From Streptomyces roseochromogenus subsp. oscitans DS 12.976 (GTDB taxonomy: Bacteria > Actinomycetota > Actinomycetes > Streptomycetales > Streptomycetaceae), in assembly GCF_000497445.1 (NCBI RefSeq), contig NZ_CM002285.1, forward strand, positions 6,782,477 to 6,789,739: DNA of 7,263 nt, given 5' to 3'. The translations under genes were made by a program, and so were the position numbers. The notes under the pieces were generated by a model, which had not been told where the DNA came from, did not search any database, and was given only the letters and a program-made list of their open reading frames with translations. Position 1 is the stretch's first letter, and each line of letters starts with the position of its first letter. Below, in pieces: positions 6,507-7,263 of the stretch.

Positions 6507-7263
6507 GTGTCGTTGATCTCCCGGGTCACGGCTCCTGCCGGGTCCCACGACACGGCGGGCCTGGTACGGGCCCTGCTGTCGGCCGGGACCTCCCCGCCGA
6601 CGGCCGGGCCCGCCCCGCCGGTGGCCGGGTCCGCCTCCCACGAGCCGCGCCTGCCTTCGGGCCGCACCGGCCCAGGCACCTCGTCGTCCCACATCCCCAC
6701 GGAACCGTCCCCCACCCCACCCCGAACGGCCGCACTCCCTCTGCCCCTGCCCACCCCAGCAGTCGCCCACCAGCCGACAGCGGTCCAACCGCCGGTGACG
6801 GCGCATCCGCCGACGGCAGTGCCTGCGTCGCAGGGGGCGCGTCTGGCGGCGGCGGTGAAATCGCCGGAGGCGGTGCCTTCACCGGAGGGGGCACGGCCGT
6901 CTGAGGCCGGGAAGTCACCGGCGGCCGGGCATGCGCCGACGGCCGGGAATTTGCCGACGGCCCTGCAAGCACCGTCGGTTGGGGCCCCTTCTGGGGCTGG
7001 GCAGGTGCCGTCGGTCGGTGGCCCTTTGGCGGCCGGGGACGTGCCGTCGGCCGGGAGTCCTTTCGTGGCCGGGGACGTGTCGGGGGCTGTGCGTTCGCCG
7101 GCGGAGGTGCCGTTGTCAGGGGATGCGGGTCGGCCGGTGCTGGTCCAGTTGCCGACTGGTCCCACCGGTCTCGGTACGTCGGCGGCGGCCCTTGCCCTCG
7201 CCGGTTCCGGCACCCCGGCGGCAGCGCGCGCCCGCGTCGGTCGTGACGCCTCGGCGGTGGGCC
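6507..7263 (+). CDS. tpc: 2-methylisoborneol synthase (encapsulin cargo terpene cyclase), N-terminal part only
   Basis: A frame from GTG 6507 stays open for 252 codons to the window edge. It encodes a low-complexity region rich in Ala, Pro, Gly, Ser and Thr, typical of the long disordered N-terminus of actinobacterial 2-MIB synthases. These cyclise 2-methylgeranyl diphosphate to 2-MIB through a C-terminal class I terpene cyclase domain, which would lie beyond 7263, so no metal-binding motif can be checked. Identification rests on position directly behind a family 2B encapsulin gene, the composition, and the motif PTGPTGLGTSAAALALA (residues 216-232), which resembles the conserved segment before the catalytic domain in homologues. 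Residues 130-195 are hexapeptide repeats. Family knowledge holds that this N-terminal region directs the enzyme into the encapsulin shell. The stretch looks longer than the ~100-120 residues I recall in homologues such as SCO7700. A geranyl diphosphate 2-C-methyltransferase gene is expected downstream. Confidence 0.85.
   Translation, partial: MSLISRVTAPAGSHDTAGLVRALLSAGTSPPTAGPAPPVAGSASHEPRLPSGRTGPGTSSSHIPTEPSPTPPRTAALPLPLPTPAVAHQPTAVQPPVTAHPPTAVPASQGARLAAAVKSPEAVPSPEGARPSEAGKSPAAGHAPTAGNLPTALQAPSVGAPSGAGQVPSVGGPLAAGDVPSAGSPFVAGDVSGAVRSPAEVPLSGDAGRPVLVQLPTGPTGLGTSAAALALAGSGTPAAARARVGRDASAVG
6894..7091 (+). repeat. About eleven degenerate 18-bp repeats coding for hexapeptides
   Basis: In the frame of the 2-MIB synthase gene this stretch divides without gaps into hexapeptides: RPSEAG, KSPAAG, HAPTAG, NLPTAL, QAPSVG, APSGAG, QVPSVG, GPLAAG, DVPSAG, SPFVAG, DVSGAV. 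The loose consensus is x-x-P-(S/T)-(A/V)-G, and DNA units commonly contain CCGTCGG or CGGCCGGG. The repeats are degenerate, so they have diverged since duplication, but the 6-residue phase is kept throughout. Confidence 0.7.

Noticed and set aside
6413..7213. 266-residue minus-strand open frame at the right end
   Set aside because: It is antisense to the end of the encapsulin gene and to the low-complexity 2-MIB synthase N-terminus; the plus-strand frame has a ribosome binding site, operon position and a family motif.
1..7263. CRISPR array, tRNA or rRNA genes
   Set aside because: I saw no regularly spaced direct repeats with unique spacers, no cloverleaf-like sequences with the T-loop consensus, and no rRNA signatures.

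Overview
The window is high-GC actinobacterial DNA, almost certainly from a Streptomyces. The signs are strong G/C bias at third codon positions, GTG and TTG starts with GGAGG-type ribosome binding sites, a twin-arginine secreted glycosidase, a DUF4360 exoprotein, and above all an EshA-type encapsulin followed by the start of a 2-methylisoborneol (2-MIB) synthase.

Left part (1-3588): the 3' end of a GH51 alpha-L-arabinofuranosidase gene on the + strand has lost roughly its first two thirds. Just before the surviving part lie two imperfect copies of a ~20-bp direct repeat that look like a transposon end or a deletion scar. It converges on, and overlaps by 14 bp, a complete minus-strand gene for a 984-residue Tat-exported GH35 beta-galactosidase. 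The pair suggests an arabinogalactan/pectin side-chain degradation locus in which the GH51 partner has decayed.

Middle part (3589-5067): divergent from the GH35 gene is an Rrf2-family regulator broken by one extra C in a C5 run and also lacking its usual C-terminus. It is probably a pseudogene unless the frameshift is a sequencing error or is recoded. A near-perfect 14-bp-period tandem repeat sits at its broken 3' end. Next comes a complete small secreted DUF4360 protein with four cysteines. The 282 bp after it hold no gene but are rich in symmetry: a CGGTTC direct/inverted repeat cluster and a large cruciform-like inverted repeat with a perfect 12-bp palindrome at its centre.

Right part (5068-7263): this is the most notable system. 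The first gene encodes a family 2B encapsulin shell protein, an HK97-type fold with an inserted cyclic-nucleotide-binding-like domain, usually mislabelled as a Crp/Fnr regulator. Five bases after its stop begins the gene for its presumed cargo, 2-MIB synthase. Only its long disordered Ala/Pro/Gly-rich N-terminal region is present (252 codons), and it runs off the window before the terpene cyclase domain. That region carries an unusual run of hexapeptide repeats and, closer to the catalytic domain, a short GPTG...TSAAALAL motif that is a candidate shell-docking element. Together the two genes are expected to make a protein-shelled compartment producing the earthy odorant 2-MIB, with the geranyl diphosphate methyltransferase gene expected just beyond the window.
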